The position numbers were made by a program, and so were the translations under genes. The notes under the pieces were generated by a model. It saw only the letters and a program-made list of their open reading frames with translations. It searched no databases and was not told the origin of the DNA. Positions 20,006 to 21,003 of a stretch of DNA of 21,003 nucleotides are shown here, in pieces (position 1 is the first letter of the stretch; each line of letters opens with the position of its first letter). Source of the DNA: a virus; IMG/VR virus record IMGVR_UViG_3300044620_000081, positions 1 through 21,003 of that record. One strand, written 5' to 3'.

Positions 20006-21003
20006 TTAGTTACCTGCCTCCACGATGTACTTACCGTACTTCTTGTGGAATTCGTCAAAGTTCTTCAATTGAGAAGGCTCAATCGGCAACTTGTATGTTT
20101 TCAGTGCAATCTTTGCACCCATCACAACCAACTCAGTTTCAAAATTCTTCATGATGTAGCTGAAAAAGTTGTCAGCCATAACGTGAAACTCTTTGCTATT
20201 GACTTTCTTGTTTTCAATAGAGTCACGCAATTCGTAGCACATAGAAATTGTCAACGAGTACATAGCCGAAATTTCTTTCACTGACAAGTCTGTGACTTTA
20301 CCAGAAAGAATGTCAGATGGCTCGGGCATACGACCTGCAATCTTACGGTGTGCTTGAAACTTAACAGCAAGACCCTCACCGACTGCACCTGCAACCAAGT
20401 TGAACAATGTATCATTGTCAACGTTGACCTCGTCATGCAACAAGTCAGACACGAAACACCAGCTACGAGGTGTAGCAAAAGCACGTGATGCACTCTTAGC
20501 ATCAAAGTCGTACAAGTCTTGTTTTGCAAAAGACAAGTAACCAACAACGTCTTTGTGAATGCCTTTGTTCACAGCCCAGTTCTGCCAAGAAGCAAAGTCG
20601 GCTCGCATTTCAACGTGAACGAAACGATTAGCGAGGGGCATTGGCATGCGATATGTCACACCTTTGTCAGAGTCACGATTACCTGCCGCAACAATCACAA
20701 CGTTATTGGGAAGATTGTACTTACCAACACGACGGTTCAGAATCAACTGATAACCTGCAGCCTGCACTGCTGGGGGTGCCGAGTTCATTTCATCAAGGAA
20801 CAACACAACGATAGGATGCTCGGCGGCAAATTCTTTGCTCGGCAAGTCAACAGGCTCAGCCCAGTCCATCTTGTTGATATCTTTGTTGAAGTATGGAATA
20901 CCGCGAATGTCAGTAGGTTCCATCTGTGCCATACGCAAGTCAATCACCGGGCCGTTCAGTTCAGCGGCGACCTCAGCAACCACATCAGACTTGCCGATGC
21001 CGG
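20006..21003 (-). CDS. MoxR-type AAA+ ATPase (partial, N-terminus outside window)
   Basis: A C-terminal fragment of at least 332 residues; the frame is open to the window edge, where the Walker A loop (GIGKSD) is half visible. Walker B is VVLFLDEMNSAPPAVQAAGY, sensor 1 lies in VVIVAAGNRDSDKG and the arginine-finger region in MPLANRFVHVEM. The arrangement matches MoxR/dynein-related ATPases, which use ATP to remodel protein partners, typically vWA-domain proteins. The 3' gene for a vWA protein lies 540 bp downstream across two small genes, with a separate promoter. A strong intrinsic terminator directly follows the stop codon. The first visible codons continue upstream, so GTG at 20983 is not the start. 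Confidence 0.92.
   Translation of the reverse strand, partial: GIGKSDVVAEVAAELNGPVIDLRMAQMEPTDIRGIPYFNKDINKMDWAEPVDLPSKEFAAEHPIVVLFLDEMNSAPPAVQAAGYQLILNRRVGKYNLPNNVVIVAAGNRDSDKGVTYRMPMPLANRFVHVEMRADFASWQNWAVNKGIHKDVVGYLSFAKQDLYDFDAKSASRAFATPRSWCFVSDLLHDEVNVDNDTLFNLVAGAVGEGLAVKFQAHRKIAGRMPEPSDILSGKVTDLSVKEISAMYSLTISMCYELRDSIENKKVNSKEFHVMADNFFSYIMKNFETELVVMGAKIALKTYKLPIEPSQLKNFDEFHKKYGKYIVEAGN

Noticed and set aside
1-21003. tRNA genes, CRISPR arrays, insertion sequences
   Set aside because: I saw no cloverleaf-like sequence, no regularly spaced repeats and no transposase or terminal inverted repeats in the window.

Overview
The window is a contiguous piece of a tailed-phage genome from a T4-like myovirus. 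The evidence is a set of recognisable T4-type genes: a RecA-like UvsX recombinase, a gp32-type single-stranded DNA binding protein and a gp17-type large terminase. It also carries phage nucleotide-metabolism genes (thyA, folA), a spanin pair and virion proteins. Every supportable gene lies on the minus strand, so transcription runs from high to low coordinates. Genes are tightly packed, mostly with ATGA or TAATG overlaps. Most have an AGGAG-type ribosome site and there are several textbook sigma-70 promoters, which suggests a Gram-negative host, probably an aquatic member of the Pseudomonadota. The host cannot be fixed further from sequence alone.

Layout in transcription order. (1) 21003-20006: a MoxR-type AAA+ ATPase, cut by the window edge and closed by a strong terminator. 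(2) 19941-19520: two small genes. (3) 19465-17146: an operon with a perfect consensus sigma-70 promoter. It encodes a HExxH plus von Willebrand A protein, a previously uncalled 39-residue membrane peptide and three small proteins of unknown function. (4) 17082-14520: two conserved unknowns, dihydrofolate reductase, thymidylate synthase and a small unknown. (5) 14523-11293: an NAD-dependent epimerase, a radical SAM protein and a DegT-type aminotransferase, which look like a sugar or surface-modification cassette. (6) 11268-10511: an inner and outer spanin pair. (7) 10441-6665: virion and accessory genes. These are two fibre-like proteins, two paralogous small proteins whose N-termini resemble T4 capsid-targeting sequences, a methyltransferase, a P-loop protein and a small gene beside the terminase. 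(8) 6638-3123: large terminase and a large acidic protein of unknown function. (9) 2953-1: gp32, a BPSL0761-like protein, UvsX, a small acidic protein and a possible UvsY-like protein.

Two regulatory classes are visible. Genes for DNA metabolism and the vWA operon have sigma-70 promoters (TTGACA with 16 or 17 bp to a -10 box). Virion, lysis and packaging genes have a T4-late-like box of the form NATAAATAC. Several late boxes sit in unusual places. One is half inside a perfect palindrome that also buries the ribosome site. Three abut the start codon so closely that the late mRNA would be nearly leaderless.

The best candidates for new biology are the capsid-targeting-like paralogs, the late-promoter and hairpin switches, the MoxR/vWA/small-membrane-peptide operon and the epimerase/radical SAM/aminotransferase cassette.
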